NCBI GenBank assembly: GCA_963715255.1
Contig: CAVQRN010000008.1
Location: 62,001 to 126,000, forward strand
Length of the DNA stretch: 64,000 nucleotides
Origin: JAHEEL01 sp963715255
GTDB lineage: Bacteria > Actinomycetota > Acidimicrobiia > Spongiisociales > UBA5794
Reading direction: 5' to 3'
How positions within the stretch are numbered: position 1 is the stretch's first letter; each line of letters starts with the position of its first letter. The notes below the pieces were generated by a model. It did not search any database, was not told the origin of the DNA, and saw only the letters and a program-made list of their open reading frames with translations. Shown here in pieces: positions 19,379 to 29,129 of this stretch. The translations under genes and the position numbers were made by a program.

Positions 19379-19645
19379 GTGCTTACGCTCGTCTGCGGCA
19401 TTCTCCGACTTGCAGTATGGGTCATCATCGCGTGGATCGTCCTGAGCTACGTCGTCTCATTCGGGCGGCTGGGTTGGGATCATCCGGTCCGCCGTCTCTA
19501 TGACGGACTCTCCAGAGCGATCGAGCCACTCATGCGCCCGATCCGGAGTGTCGTCCCACCCGTGAGGATCGGTGGAGCAGCACTCGATCTCTCGCCGCTC
19601 ATCCTCATCATCGGTGTGAACCTGCTGCTCGTTGTTATCTGCTGA
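19379..19645 (+). CDS. YggT family membrane protein
   Basis: 88 residues with two hydrophobic helices (about 5-28 and 70-88) around a short amphipathic segment containing the PIRSVVPPVRIGGAALDLSPL motif typical of YggT. Function is unresolved in the family; it co-occurs with sepF and divIVA. No divIVA follows here: the convergent ileS stop begins at the next base. Confidence 0.88.
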   Translation: MLTLVCGILRLAVWVIIAWIVLSYVVSFGRLGWDHPVRRLYDGLSRAIEPLMRPIRSVVPPVRIGGAALDLSPLILIIGVNLLLVVIC

Positions 19646-22600
19646 TCAGGCTCCGACGACAGTGAGAGCGACGACGGCGCCGTCGATAGTGACGGGGTTC
19701 GCTGTAACCGAATCGTCTCTCCTGATCTCCGCTGCCAGAACCTCACCTGCGATGAAGGCGTTGTGAACGTCGAACGCATCGACGATGGAGGCATCATCGG
19801 ATGCCCAGAGAAGTCGGATGCGATCGGCAACCTCGAAGCCCTCTGAACGCCGCATCAACTGGACCCGGTTGACGAGTTCGCGCGCGACACCCTCGATGAG
19901 GAGATCACCGGTGAGGTGCGTATCGAGCGCAACTGTGATCGAACCCTCCGTTGCGACGACCGTCCCCTCCCGTGGGTTCCGAAGGACCACGACGTCTTCA
20001 GCGGTCAGCACATTCTCCCCGATCGTGATCTCGCCGGTGTCGAGGAGTTCGGCAACGGCATGGTGGTTCAGGTCTGCGATCGTCCTTGCGACGGTCTTCG
20101 TCTCTTTCCCGAACCGAGGCCCCAGTCGCTTGAAGTCGGCTTTCGCTGATAGCTCCACCAGATCGGTTTCGTCATCGTGGACCTTCACGGCGTGAACGTT
20201 CAACTCCTCAGCGATCAGGACGGTGTGCGTCTCGATCGCCCGTCGGAGCGTGGGATCCGTGGTGACGATCGTTACGAGAGCGAGCGGCTGCCGGACCCGC
20301 AAGTCGTTCCGCTTTCTCAGGGTCCGACCGAGGTTGACGACCGTTCGTGATGCCGCCATGGTGAGTTCGAGGTCCGCGTCGATGAGTGCGGTGTCGGCTT
20401 TCGGGTAGTCGAGCAGATGCACACTCAACGGAGCGGACGTGTCCGATGGCCGGGCGAGGCTCTGGTACATCTCTTCGGCCATGAATGGCAGGACGGGAGC
20501 CGCGACGGTTGCGAACGTGAGGAGTACTTCGTGGAGGGTGGCGAACGCGGCCAGTTTGCCGCTCTCGTCGCTGCCTCCACGGCGGGACCAGAAACGCCGG
20601 CGCGATCTGCGGATGTACCAGTTCGTCAGTTGTTCCACGAATCCGATGATGGGCGGTGTGACCGCGAAGAGCCGGTACGCCTCCATCTCGTGATTGACGG
20701 TTGCAATCAGGGTCTGGAGGACCGAGAGGATCCAGCGATCGATCTCCGGTCGCTCTGCGATGGGCGGGGCTGCAGCGAGATCCGCTGCGGTGATGGCGTC
20801 GGCTTCCGCGTAGGTGGTGAAGAACGAGAACGCGTTCCACCACGGAAGCAACACGGTCCGGACGACCTCACGAACGCCGTCTTCCGAGAATCGCAGCGGA
20901 TCGGCTCGGACGACGGGGGAGTTGATCAGATCACGCGAAGGGCGTCGGCACCGAACTCGTCGAGGACGTGCAACGGATCCGGGTAGTTGCTGAGACTCTT
21001 CGACATCTTCCGACCGTCCTCGGCGAGGACCATGCCCGTGACAACACAGTTCTGAAACGGCGCCTTGTCGAAGATTCCGGTCGACAGAATCAGCAGCGTG
21101 TAGAACCAACCACGGGTCTGATCGAGGCCCTCCGCGATGAAGTTGGCTGGAAAGCCGCGTTCGAATCGCTCCTTGTTCTCGAATGGATAGTGGACCTGGG
21201 CATACGGCATGGAACCCGAGTCGAACCACGTGTCGAGCACCTCGGGGACACGGGTCATGGTGCCGTCGCATTTCCCACACGGCCAGGTGATCGGATCGAG
21301 GATGTGCTTGTGGAGGTCGTCGGTCCGGACGCCGCTCAGCGCTTCGAGTTCGTCTCGGGAGCCGAGACACACGGTCTCGTCACACGCGTCACATTGCCAG
21401 ATGGGGATCGTGGTGCCCCAGAATCGGTTCCGGGAGATGGCGTAGTCCCTGGCGTCTTCGAGCCAGTTCCCGAATCTCTTTGCGCCGACGTAGTCGGGGA
21501 CCCAGTGGATGCCGTTGTTCAGTTCGACCATCCGGTCCTTGATCGCTTCGACATTGACGTACCAGCTCGGGATGGCCTTGTAGATCAGGGGGGTATCGGT
21601 GCGCCAGCAGAACGGATAGCTGTGCGTGATCGTCCCCTCGTGCACAAGTACCCCTCGTTTCCTGAGTAGCCCGATCAGGACGGGATCCGCAGCCTTGACG
21701 TGGAGGCCTTCAACCTCGGGGACCTCGTCGGTGAATCGCGCCTCGAGGTCGATCGGATCGACGAGGGCGGAGATCTCGGCCTTCTGAAGGGCAAAGAAGT
21801 CCGCTTCGCCGTACGCAGGTGCGGTGTGGACCAGGCCGGTCCCGTCCTCCGTGGTGACCTCATCCATTGCGATCACGCGAAATGCACCGTTCTCCCGCTC
21901 GTTCTCGAAGTGGGGAAAGGGGGGCTCGTATGCGACGCCGAGTAGTTCAGCGCCGGACGCGGCTCCGACGATCTGCGGAGGGGTGTCGCCCCAGAGATCA
22001 CCGGCTCGCTCTCTCGCAACCCAGTAGTGGTCTCCTTCATCAGCAACCCGCACGTAGTCGATGCCTTCGCCAACTGCGACCGCGAGATTCCCAGGAAGTG
22101 TCCATGGCGTCGTTGTCCACACGAGGAGGTAGTCGCCGGCGAACGCGTGATCGTTGCCAACGGTGATCTGTAGCCGCAGTGTTACTGATGGGTCTTCGAC
22201 GTCGCGGTACCCACCGAGGTTCACCTCGAAGTTCGAGAGTGACGTTGCGGCACCCCAGGAGTAGGGGAGCACCTTGAACGCCTTGTACACCAGGCCACGG
22301 TCCCAGAGTTGCTTGAATCCCCACCAGACGGACTCCATGAAGTCGATGTCCATTGTCTTGTAGTCGTCTTCGAAATCGACCCAGCGCCCGATTCGACGCG
22401 TCACGTCGTAGAAGGCTGTCGTGGTTTGCTCAACGAGTTCCACGCGCGGCCTCATTGAACCGTGCGACGCCGAGTTCCTCGATCTCGCGCGGTCCGGAGA
22501 CGCCGAGACGCTTCTGAACCTCCATCTCGACGGGGAGACCGTGCGTGTCCCAACCGAAGCGGCGCTCGACGCGATGCCCGCGCATCGTCCAGTAGCGGGG

Positions 22601-22828
22601 CACGATGTCTTTGACGACCCCTTGGAGGATGTGGCCGTAGTGAGGACTCCCGGTCGCGAACGGAGGCCCGTCGTAGAAGGTGTACTCCGACTCGGGAGGG
22701 CGCATCTCGACAGAAGTGCGGAACGCATCGATCCGATCCCAGAGCGCGAGGATGCGATCATCGAGTTCGGGGAGGTCGACACCCGGTGCAACTCGGGAGA
22801 AGGTAGGTGCTGGCTCTTGATCGTTCAC
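19646..22828 (-). CDS. ileS: Isoleucyl-tRNA synthetase, two frame breaks
   Basis: About 1060 residues. Class I motifs: SPHYGHILQG (HIGH equivalent), the type II/eukaryote-like FGWDTHGLPVEMEVQKRLG, editing domain TTTPWTLPGN, GRKMSKSLSN and anticodon-binding NWYIRRSRRRFW. The frame breaks near 22446 (one extra base) and near 20932 (one missing base: the expected RVYLINSPVVRA is read as RVI-stop). The breaks cancel, so the span stays a multiple of three. GTG 22828 follows GGAGG inside the T-box expression platform, which rules out longer starts. Eukaryote-like IleS is often less sensitive to mupirocin; that is inference here. Confidence 0.95.
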
Positions 22829-23050
22829 GGGTCCTCCGGCGCTCGTAGGTTCGCCGGGACGAGGTGGCCCGCGGTACCACCCGGCTTGTCGATCCTGGGA
22901 CCGACCGCTCGTTGCCTCCGTCACGGTGGAGTTGTCCGGCGGGTTCTACGACCGGCGGAGCCGATTTCTTCCCGCTGCTCGGGGGTGATGTCCACCGGCA
23001 CGTGATTCCGACCTTTCACCGTCGTCGGATCGCTCAGTCCACGTGTTCTC
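22829..23050 (-). promoter_or_regulatory. T-box riboswitch of ileS (translational type)
   Basis: Read on the minus strand, the leader holds the T-box core CCGGGTGGTACCGCGG (22869-22884), whose TGGT bulge pairs with the ACCA end of uncharged tRNA. Upstream is a very short Stem I closed by two CACGTG hexamers (22999-23004 and 23040-23045) with ATC, an Ile codon followed by a purine, at 23004-23006 in the 3' side of the loop. Downstream a hairpin (22831-22860; CGGCG/CGCCG with GTCC/GGAC) buries the GGAGG of ileS. Actinobacterial ileS leaders with ultrashort Stem I are known to act on translation, which fits. Confidence 0.9.
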
Positions 23051-23145
23051 CGAAGGCTCGTCCCCGTCATCGCGTCTTGAGAGAGTAATCCCGCTGTCAT
23101 CCTTGTAGGGGCGATTACGAGCATCGATGGCGGTACGTTGACGGC

Positions 23146-23424
23146 ATGGATCCCGTGTTCAAGCACCCCGACGGCGTTGCCGTACGCGTCCACGTGGTGC
23201 CGGGAGCTTCGCGGACGGAGATCAAGGGCCACTACGGCGACGCCATCAAGATACGCGTTTCTGCTCCGCCGGAAGGAGGTCGGGCGAATCGTGCCATCGT
23301 CGATCTACTGGAACGTATCGTCGGAGGAACGGCCGAGATCGTGAAGGGCCGCACGTCACCGTCGAAGACCGTTCTCATTCGTGGCGTCGACTATGCAACG
23401 GTTGCGGAGGTACTCGACGAATGA
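23146..23424 (+). CDS. DUF167/YggU family protein
   Basis: 92 residues. Contains VRVHVVPGASRTEIKG, KIRVSAPPEGGRANRAIVDLL and VKGRTSPSKTVLI, the three conserved blocks of DUF167. The fold is known but the function is not; it often sits near yggT and sepF, which here are separated from it only by ileS on the other strand. Divergent from the ileS leader. Confidence 0.92.
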   Translation: MDPVFKHPDGVAVRVHVVPGASRTEIKGHYGDAIKIRVSAPPEGGRANRAIVDLLERIVGGTAEIVKGRTSPSKTVLIRGVDYATVAEVLDE

Positions 23425-23479
23425 AGCGCCGGGGACCACTCACGGGCTGTTATTGTCTCCGTCCAAATCGGGGAGGCTT

Positions 23480-23852
23480 ATGGCCAGGGAGTTGGCACCA
23501 TCGACATTGGAGCGTCTCGAGCGAAGGCTCGAAGACGAACGGGCGCGTCTCCACCGGGATCCTCGAAGAGATTGATCGACAGCGAGAGCGGGCCCGCTTG
23601 GCTGAGAGCGCATCCGAGCACAACCCGGACCCGGACAACGTCGACGGAGGCGCGCTTGCGCTCGAGAAGGAGATGGATGTCTCCGTGGAGCAGAACGCGA
23701 AACAGTTGCTCGAGAAGGTGCTCCACGCACAGGACCGGATGGAGAAGGGCCTCTACGGGATATGCGAAGTAACGGGGGATCCGATCCCGGTAGCGAGGCT
23801 GGAAGCCCTGCCGTACGCAACGGCGACGGTGGAAGCGGCGTCCCGGCGCTGA
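23480..23852 (+). CDS. DksA/TraR family RNA polymerase-binding protein, frameshifted
   Basis: About 123 residues: an N-terminal coiled coil (LERLERRLEDERARL, then IDRQRERARLAE), an acidic stretch DNVDGGALALEKEMD and a C-terminal globular part YGICEVTGDPIPVARLEALPYA. Start ATG 23480 follows GGGAGG closely. The frame changes near 23562; the span is one base more than a multiple of three. Only one of the four zinc-finger cysteines remains (CEVTG, then TVEAAS), so it should resemble zinc-independent members. Predicted to act on RNA polymerase through the secondary channel. Conserved upstream of lspA in Actinobacteria. Confidence 0.85.
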
Positions 23853-24301
23853 AGCTCCGTCTTCTCGCCGTCTCGGTCGCCGCCATCGTGGTGATCGTTG
23901 ACCAGGCAGCGAAGGTATGGGCCCTGCGGGCGCTCGATGACGGACCGATCGTTCTCATCGACGGGGTCCTGAATTTCCGATTGTTCTTCAATACCGGTGC
24001 ATCGTTCTCACTATTCGCCAGTGGCGGAGCTGTCATCGGGATCGTCGTGATCGGCGTCGTGGTCATGATCTTCTTCGCCTTGCGTGAAGCGGGGCATCGT
24101 CTCGACGCCGTCGCTCTCGGACTTGTGCTCGGCGGGGCGGTCGGCAACCTCCTCGACCGACTGTTCCGTGGGGCTGGATTCCTCGACGGCGCAGTGGTTG
24201 ATTTCATCAACGTCCCATTCTTCGCGACGTTCAACATCGCCGACATCGCCATCAACGTTGGCGTCGGGTTGCTTCTCGTCGGAGCCTTCCTCCGCCGATG
24301 A
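23762..24301 (+). CDS. lspA: Lipoprotein signal peptidase LspA
   Basis: 179 residues, four transmembrane helices. The catalytic dyad aspartates lie in VGNLLDRLFRG and TFNIADIAINVG; FNTGASFSLF is the family N-x-G-x-x-F/W block. It removes signal peptides from diacylglyceryl prolipoproteins. The only usable start codon in frame is ATG 23762, which lies 91 bp inside the preceding gene and adds about 30 polar residues; true initiation may be later at a non-standard codon near 23851. Stop overlaps rluD (ATGA). Confidence 0.93.
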   Translation: MRSNGGSDPGSEAGSPAVRNGDGGSGVPALKLRLLAVSVAAIVVIVDQAAKVWALRALDDGPIVLIDGVLNFRLFFNTGASFSLFASGGAVIGIVVIGVVVMIFFALREAGHRLDAVALGLVLGGAVGNLLDRLFRGAGFLDGAVVDFINVPFFATFNIADIAINVGVGLLLVGAFLRR

Positions 24302-25230
24302 GTGATCGAGTGGAGATCCCGGCCGAGTTCGACGGGGAGAGGGCCGACCGGGCCGTCGCGATCCTCTGTGACGTGAGTCGTCGGATCGCAAAATCGACGA
24401 TCGAGATGGGTGGTGTCGTGCGACGTGGGAGCAGCCTCTCACCGGCGGACCGGGTCGTGGCCGGTGACGTGATCGAGGTTGACCTCGTTGTCCGTGAGAT
24501 CCCGGTGGAGGCAGATACCGCCGTCGAGTTCGCCATCGCGTTTGAGGATGACGACGTGGTCGTCGTAGACAAACCCGCGGGAGTCATCGTTCACCCCGGT
24601 GCGGGGCGACCGGGTGGGACCCTTGCGAACGGGCTTCTTGCCCGTTTCCCTGAGATCGCCGAACTCGGTCCGGAGCATCGATGGGGGATCGTGCACCGCA
24701 TCGATCGCGACACCTCCGGACTCCTCATCGTGGCGAAGACACCGGCCGCATTCGACCACCTGCAGGCGGCACTCAAAAGGCGCGAGGTCAACCGACGCTA
24801 TCTCGCTCTGGTCTCGGGACGATTCACGAACACCACCGGCACGATCGACGCACCCGTCGGACGGGACCACGCGCATCCGACGCGGATGACCGTTGCCGAA
24901 GGGGGACGCCCGGCTCGAACCCACTACCGCCGCCTTGCTGAGTGGGAGGATCACGACGAGTCGCTCATGGCCGTCACTCTGGAGACCGGGCGCACACACC
25001 AGATCCGCGTCCACATGCGTGCGGTCGATCATCCGATCGTTGGAGATCCCGTCTATGGGCCTGGTCGGTGGATGGCGGGCGATCCGGGTCGGACGTGGCT
25101 CCACGCCGAGGCGCTCACGTTCGAGCATCCCTCTGGTTCGGGATCGTTGACGGTGCATGCGGAATTGCCGGCGGATCTTGCCGGTTCGTTGGATGACCTG
25201 GGGCCACCGACGCGAGGAACGGTTGAATGA
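24298..25230 (+). CDS. rluD: 23S rRNA pseudouridine synthase, RluA/RluD family
   Basis: 310 residues: an N-terminal S4-like domain (RADRAVAILCDVSRRIAKSTIE), then the catalytic domain with VVDKPAGVIVHPG and HRIDRDTSGLL, where the Asp is the catalytic nucleophile, and THQIRVHM. RluD-type enzymes modify helix 69 of 23S rRNA; the exact target cannot be separated from RluC-like ones by sequence reading alone. Position after lspA is conserved. Confidence 0.93.
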   Translation: MSDRVEIPAEFDGERADRAVAILCDVSRRIAKSTIEMGGVVRRGSSLSPADRVVAGDVIEVDLVVREIPVEADTAVEFAIAFEDDDVVVVDKPAGVIVHPGAGRPGGTLANGLLARFPEIAELGPEHRWGIVHRIDRDTSGLLIVAKTPAAFDHLQAALKRREVNRRYLALVSGRFTNTTGTIDAPVGRDHAHPTRMTVAEGGRPARTHYRRLAEWEDHDESLMAVTLETGRTHQIRVHMRAVDHPIVGDPVYGPGRWMAGDPGRTWLHAEALTFEHPSGSGSLTVHAELPADLAGSLDDLGPPTRGTVE

Positions 25231-25281
25231 TCACGGGGGAGTGCCCTGAGTCGGCCCGCTAGATTGCCGGAAGGAGGTTCC

Positions 25282-26802
25282 ATGTCGATCCACTACGAAC
25301 GTCTGTCATCGCTCGACAATTCGTTCCTCGCCCTCGAGTCGCGAACGACACACATGCACGTCGGGGCGGTCACGATCCTCGACGCCGGTTCGTTCGCTCG
25401 TGAGAACGGCGGGATCGACGTCGATCGACTCCGGGCGTTCATCGAGTCCAAGTTGTACATGATCCCGAGGTATCGCCAACGGCTCGTCAGGATTCCGGTC
25501 GAGCGACATCCGGTGTGGGTCGACGACGACTGCTTCGCCATCGACTACCACATCCGCCACATCGCGCTGCCCCGCCCCGGTACCGAGGAGCAGTTGAAGC
25601 GGATGGCCGGCCGACTCATGTCTCAGCAACTCGATCGCTCGAAGCCGATGTGGGAGATGGTCGTCGTCGAGGGACTCGACCACGGACGTTTCGCGATCGT
25701 CACGAAGATTCACCACTGCATGATCGACGGCATGTCCGGCGTCGACCTGATGGCTGTGCTCATGTCGCTCGTACCGTCAGACGAGATCATCCCCGGTCCG
25801 GTCTACGAGCCTCGTCCGTCGCCGAACGGCACCGAGTTGCTGGTGCGTGAGACAACTCGACGCATCTCTGAAACGGTGGGTTCGGTTCGGCATGTCCAGA
25901 ACGCGTTCGTCAATGCTGCGGATCTCGCTGAAACCCTCGGCCGACGCCTGCAAGCCGTCGGGGCATCGCTTGCCTCGGGTTGGCTCGTGCCGACGGGCAA
26001 GACGCCGATCAACGGGGTCGTCGGACCCGGACGCCGATTCGATTGGGTCAACATGCCGCTCGCCGACGTGAAGGTGGTCAAGAACAAACTCGGTGGCACC
26101 GTCAATGATGTGTTCCTTGCCACGGTGGCCGGCGCAGTCCGGCACTTCCTCATTGAGGAGCGGGACGTCTCCGAACAGGAACTCGAAGGGGTTGATTTTC
26201 GTGTGATGGCTCCGGTGAGCGTCCGATCCAAGGACCAGCGCGGAACACTCGGGAACCAAGTAGCCATGTGGCTCGCCGCGCTCCCGATCGACGACCCCGA
26301 CGCGGCCTCCCGCCTGAGAAAGGTGCACGGCGAGACGAACAAACTCAAGGACACGGACCAGGCGCTCGGGGCCGCGACCCTGGTGCGCGTCTCGACCGGT
26401 GCACCTGCGACGCTTGTCGCACTCGGGACCCGACTTGCGTCGAACGCTCGACCGTTCAATATGACGGTGACGAACGTTCCCGGTCCCCAGTTTCCTCTCT
26501 ATCTCCTGGACGCCCGCGTCGAAGCGACCTATCCACTCGTCCCGCTCTGGGAGAGCCACGGCATCGGTCTCGCAATGTTCTCCTACGACGGCACGGTCGC
26601 GTGGGGGATCAACGGCGACTACGGGATCATGCCGGATCTGGATCGATTCGGGTCAGCGATCCTTGCTTCATTCGCCGAACTTGTTGCGGCTGCCGCAAAC
26701 GCTCCCGAGCGGACGCACGCGCCCAAGAAGGATTCGGAGGCGAAGAAGCGTTCGGCATCGGTGAGAGGGAGTCCAAAGAAGCGCCCGCCAATCGGGACGT
26801 GA
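25282..26802 (+). CDS. Wax ester synthase/diacylglycerol acyltransferase (WS/DGAT)
   Basis: 506 residues. The acyltransferase active site HHCMIDG (HHxxxDG) lies near residue 153, with PLSSLDNSFLALE-like start RLSSLDNSFLALES and the C-terminal NMTVTNVPGPQFPLYL block. It makes triacylglycerol or wax esters from acyl-CoA, typical of storage-lipid-forming Actinobacteria. ATG 25282 has AAGGAGG five bases before it. The last 40 residues are a basic Lys-rich tail (PKKDSEAKKRSASVRGSPKK) of unknown use. Confidence 0.93.
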   Translation: MSIHYERLSSLDNSFLALESRTTHMHVGAVTILDAGSFARENGGIDVDRLRAFIESKLYMIPRYRQRLVRIPVERHPVWVDDDCFAIDYHIRHIALPRPGTEEQLKRMAGRLMSQQLDRSKPMWEMVVVEGLDHGRFAIVTKIHHCMIDGMSGVDLMAVLMSLVPSDEIIPGPVYEPRPSPNGTELLVRETTRRISETVGSVRHVQNAFVNAADLAETLGRRLQAVGASLASGWLVPTGKTPINGVVGPGRRFDWVNMPLADVKVVKNKLGGTVNDVFLATVAGAVRHFLIEERDVSEQELEGVDFRVMAPVSVRSKDQRGTLGNQVAMWLAALPIDDPDAASRLRKVHGETNKLKDTDQALGAATLVRVSTGAPATLVALGTRLASNARPFNMTVTNVPGPQFPLYLLDARVEATYPLVPLWESHGIGLAMFSYDGTVAWGINGDYGIMPDLDRFGSAILASFAELVAAAANAPERTHAPKKDSEAKKRSASVRGSPKKRPPIGT

Positions 26803-26811
26803 CCCGGAGGC

Positions 26812-27836
26812 TCAGCCGAAGAACGATTTCGCGGTGCGGAAGAGTTCTTCCGGTACGCCGCGGATCGAGTCGACGGCTTCGCTCAACGGAACGGACTCGA
26901 TGCTCATCGAACGTAGGGCAACCATCACACCGGACTCGCCATCGGCGGCGAGATCAGCGGCGCCAACGCCGAGCCGTGTCGCCAGAACCCGGTCGAAGGC
27001 AGAGGGTGTGCCTCCGCGCTGAACGTGACCGAGCACGGAGACCCTGGCCTCGAAACCGGTCCTATCTTCGATCGCCGCGGCGATGAGGTAGCCGACACCG
27101 CCGAGTCGATCGAATCCGAACGCGTCCTGCTTCTGTTCGGCCGGCTCGTATCCGGGCGGAGGACTCACTCCCTCGGCGACAACGACGATCGAGTACTTGA
27201 TGCCCTTCCGGTGCCTCCGCCGAAGCGTGTCGACCACGTCGTCGATGTCGTACTCGTATTCCGGGACGATGATGGCGTCGGCGCCGCCAGCGATCCCGGC
27301 GTACATGGCGATCCAACCCTTCGTCCGGCCCATGACCTCAACAACGATGACACGGTTGTGCGATTCAGCGGTGGTCGCGAGTCGGTCGATCGCTTCGACT
27401 GCGATACCGACCGCGGTATCGAATCCAAACGTGATGTCGGTCCCGCAAATGTCATTGTCGATGGTCTTCGGCACGCCGATCACCGGCAGTCCCTCTTCGG
27501 AAAGCTTGAGCGCCGACCGCAGCGTCCCGTCGCCGCCGATGACGATGAGACTGTCGATGCCGTTGGCCTTGATCGTCCGTTCACAGGACGAGTATCCGTC
27601 GCCGTGCACATAGGGGTCCATGCGCGTACGTTCCGAGGATCGTCCCGCCCCGCGTAGATGCCGCGAACCGCGTCCCGGTTGAGCGATACGGTCTGGCCTT
27701 GCATGAGGCCTTCCCACCCGTTCTTGATGCCGAGCACCTCTGCGTCGCGCTCCTGGGCGCGAGCCACGACGACCCGGATGACGGCATTGAGACCGGGGCA
27801 ATCGCCGCCGGCCGTGAGGACCCCAATGACACTCAT
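26812..27836 (-). CDS. pfkA: 6-phosphofructokinase, ATP-type signature, two frame breaks
   Basis: About 341 residues. N-terminal VLTAGGDCPGLNAVIR, then GGTILGT, IGGDGTLRSA, VPKTIDNDICGT, EVMGRTKGWIA and GHVQRGGTPSAFDR. Gly in GGDG (E. coli Gly104) predicts ATP as donor; the Lys in PKTIDND is seen in actinobacterial ATP enzymes. The reading frame changes twice between about 27630 and 27655, each piece supplying part of the expected GGTILGT...DPY segment. Start ATG 27836 lies 23 bp after the paralogue, so the two form one transcription unit with this gene second. Converges on the WS/DGAT gene. Confidence 0.92.
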
Positions 27837-27859
27837 ACTGTGATCTCCTGATGTGGGCT

Positions 27860-29005
27860 CTAATAGAGGAACATCGGCTTGCCGGTGACGTGGCGCACTT
27901 TCGGCCGGTAGTTGATCGAGTCGTAGAATTCGGTGACGTCGACGCGCTTCACACCCTCGCCGGTGACCGAGATCGGCAGCGTGTACGTGCCCCCGCGAAG
28001 CGAGACCATGCGACCGGAAGCACCCTCGAGGGCGAGATCGGCCGCCATGACCGCATAATTGGTGGCCACCATGAGGTCGAGCGAGTCGGGACGACCGGAC
28101 CGCATCAGATATCCCACGGTCTGGTTGATGATTGCCTGACCGGTGCGCTCTGCGAGCAACTCGCCGGTGAGTTGCCCGATCCCGCCGAGTTTGCGATGAC
28201 CGTAGGCATCCGAGTCGCCGGACAACGCCATCTCGCCACCCTTGATCGTCGCACCCTCCGAGATCGTGACCATCGCGTAGTTCGATGGATTCCGGCCCTT
28301 GTCGCCCATGAGGAGGTCCGCGAGCCGGTCGATGTCGAACGGAACTTCGGAGATCAGTGCCCGGTCGACCCCCGCAAGGTACGCGGTGACCAGCGACGTC
28401 TCGCCCGAGTAGCGTCCGAAGAGTTCGACGATGGCGATCCGCTCGTGACTCCCCGTGCTGGTGCGGAGATTGTGGATGAATTCAACGCCCCGAGTCACCG
28501 CGGTCGAGAAACCGATGCAGTAGTCGGTGCCGTGGACGTCGTTGTCCATCGTTTTCGGAATAGCGATCACCGGAACGCCCTCTTCGTGCATGCGGAGCCC
28601 GTAGGAGAGCGTGTCATCACCGCCGATCGGTATGAGGACGTCGATCTTCTTCGCTTCGATGACGCGCAGCACGTGATCCGTCGTGTCGAATGGTCCGTCT
28701 CCTTCCGGCGGGTCCCCGAGGAACGACGGGTACTTGTCGCGGTGAACCCTTGCCGGGTTGGTACGACTGGTGTGGAGGAACGTCCCGCCGGTGCGATCAA
28801 CGGTCCGGACGACGTCCGGGTCGAGGTCGACGAAGTGCTCCGCCATGGAGGCCGGGTCGGCGGGGTTGGCATTGAGGAGTCCACCCCAGCCGCGCCGGAT
28901 ACCAACGACCTCGTGGCCGCCGTCGGCTACCCGGGAGACAACGGACTTGATCGACGGGTTGAGGCCGGGAACGTCTCCTCCGCCGGTGAGGATTCCGATG
29001 CGCAT
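27860..29005 (-). CDS. Phosphofructokinase paralogue, PPi-type signature
   Basis: 381 residues, intact. GILTGGGDVPGLN, GGTFLHTSRTNP, IGGDDTLSYG (residues 128-131 GGDD) and PKTMDND with Lys151. An Asp in place of the ATP-type Gly together with that Lys is the accepted mark of PPi-dependent phosphofructokinase, so this enzyme probably uses pyrophosphate and works reversibly. It is only about 40% like its neighbour by eye and contains an insertion near residues 90-110. GAAGGAG precedes the ATG. First gene of the two-gene unit. Confidence 0.93.
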   Translation of the reverse strand: MRIGILTGGGDVPGLNPSIKSVVSRVADGGHEVVGIRRGWGGLLNANPADPASMAEHFVDLDPDVVRTVDRTGGTFLHTSRTNPARVHRDKYPSFLGDPPEGDGPFDTTDHVLRVIEAKKIDVLIPIGGDDTLSYGLRMHEEGVPVIAIPKTMDNDVHGTDYCIGFSTAVTRGVEFIHNLRTSTGSHERIAIVELFGRYSGETSLVTAYLAGVDRALISEVPFDIDRLADLLMGDKGRNPSNYAMVTISEGATIKGGEMALSGDSDAYGHRKLGGIGQLTGELLAERTGQAIINQTVGYLMRSGRPDSLDLMVATNYAVMAADLALEGASGRMVSLRGGTYTLPISVTGEGVKRVDVTEFYDSINYRPKVRHVTGKPMFLY

Positions 29006-29129
29006 GGTGCTCCTTCAGAGTCGGGGTCTTCACCGAGGATAGGCAGGGTTGCGAGGCACCGCGGGCCGGTATCGCATGGCGTCACGGGTCGTGCTTACAT
29101 AGCTGTAGTTCCCCCACTGAGGAGTCCCG

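Noticed and set aside
22829..22924. Longer N-terminus of IleS
   Set aside because: The extra in-frame codons overlap the T-box core and its expression hairpin, so they are leader RNA rather than protein.
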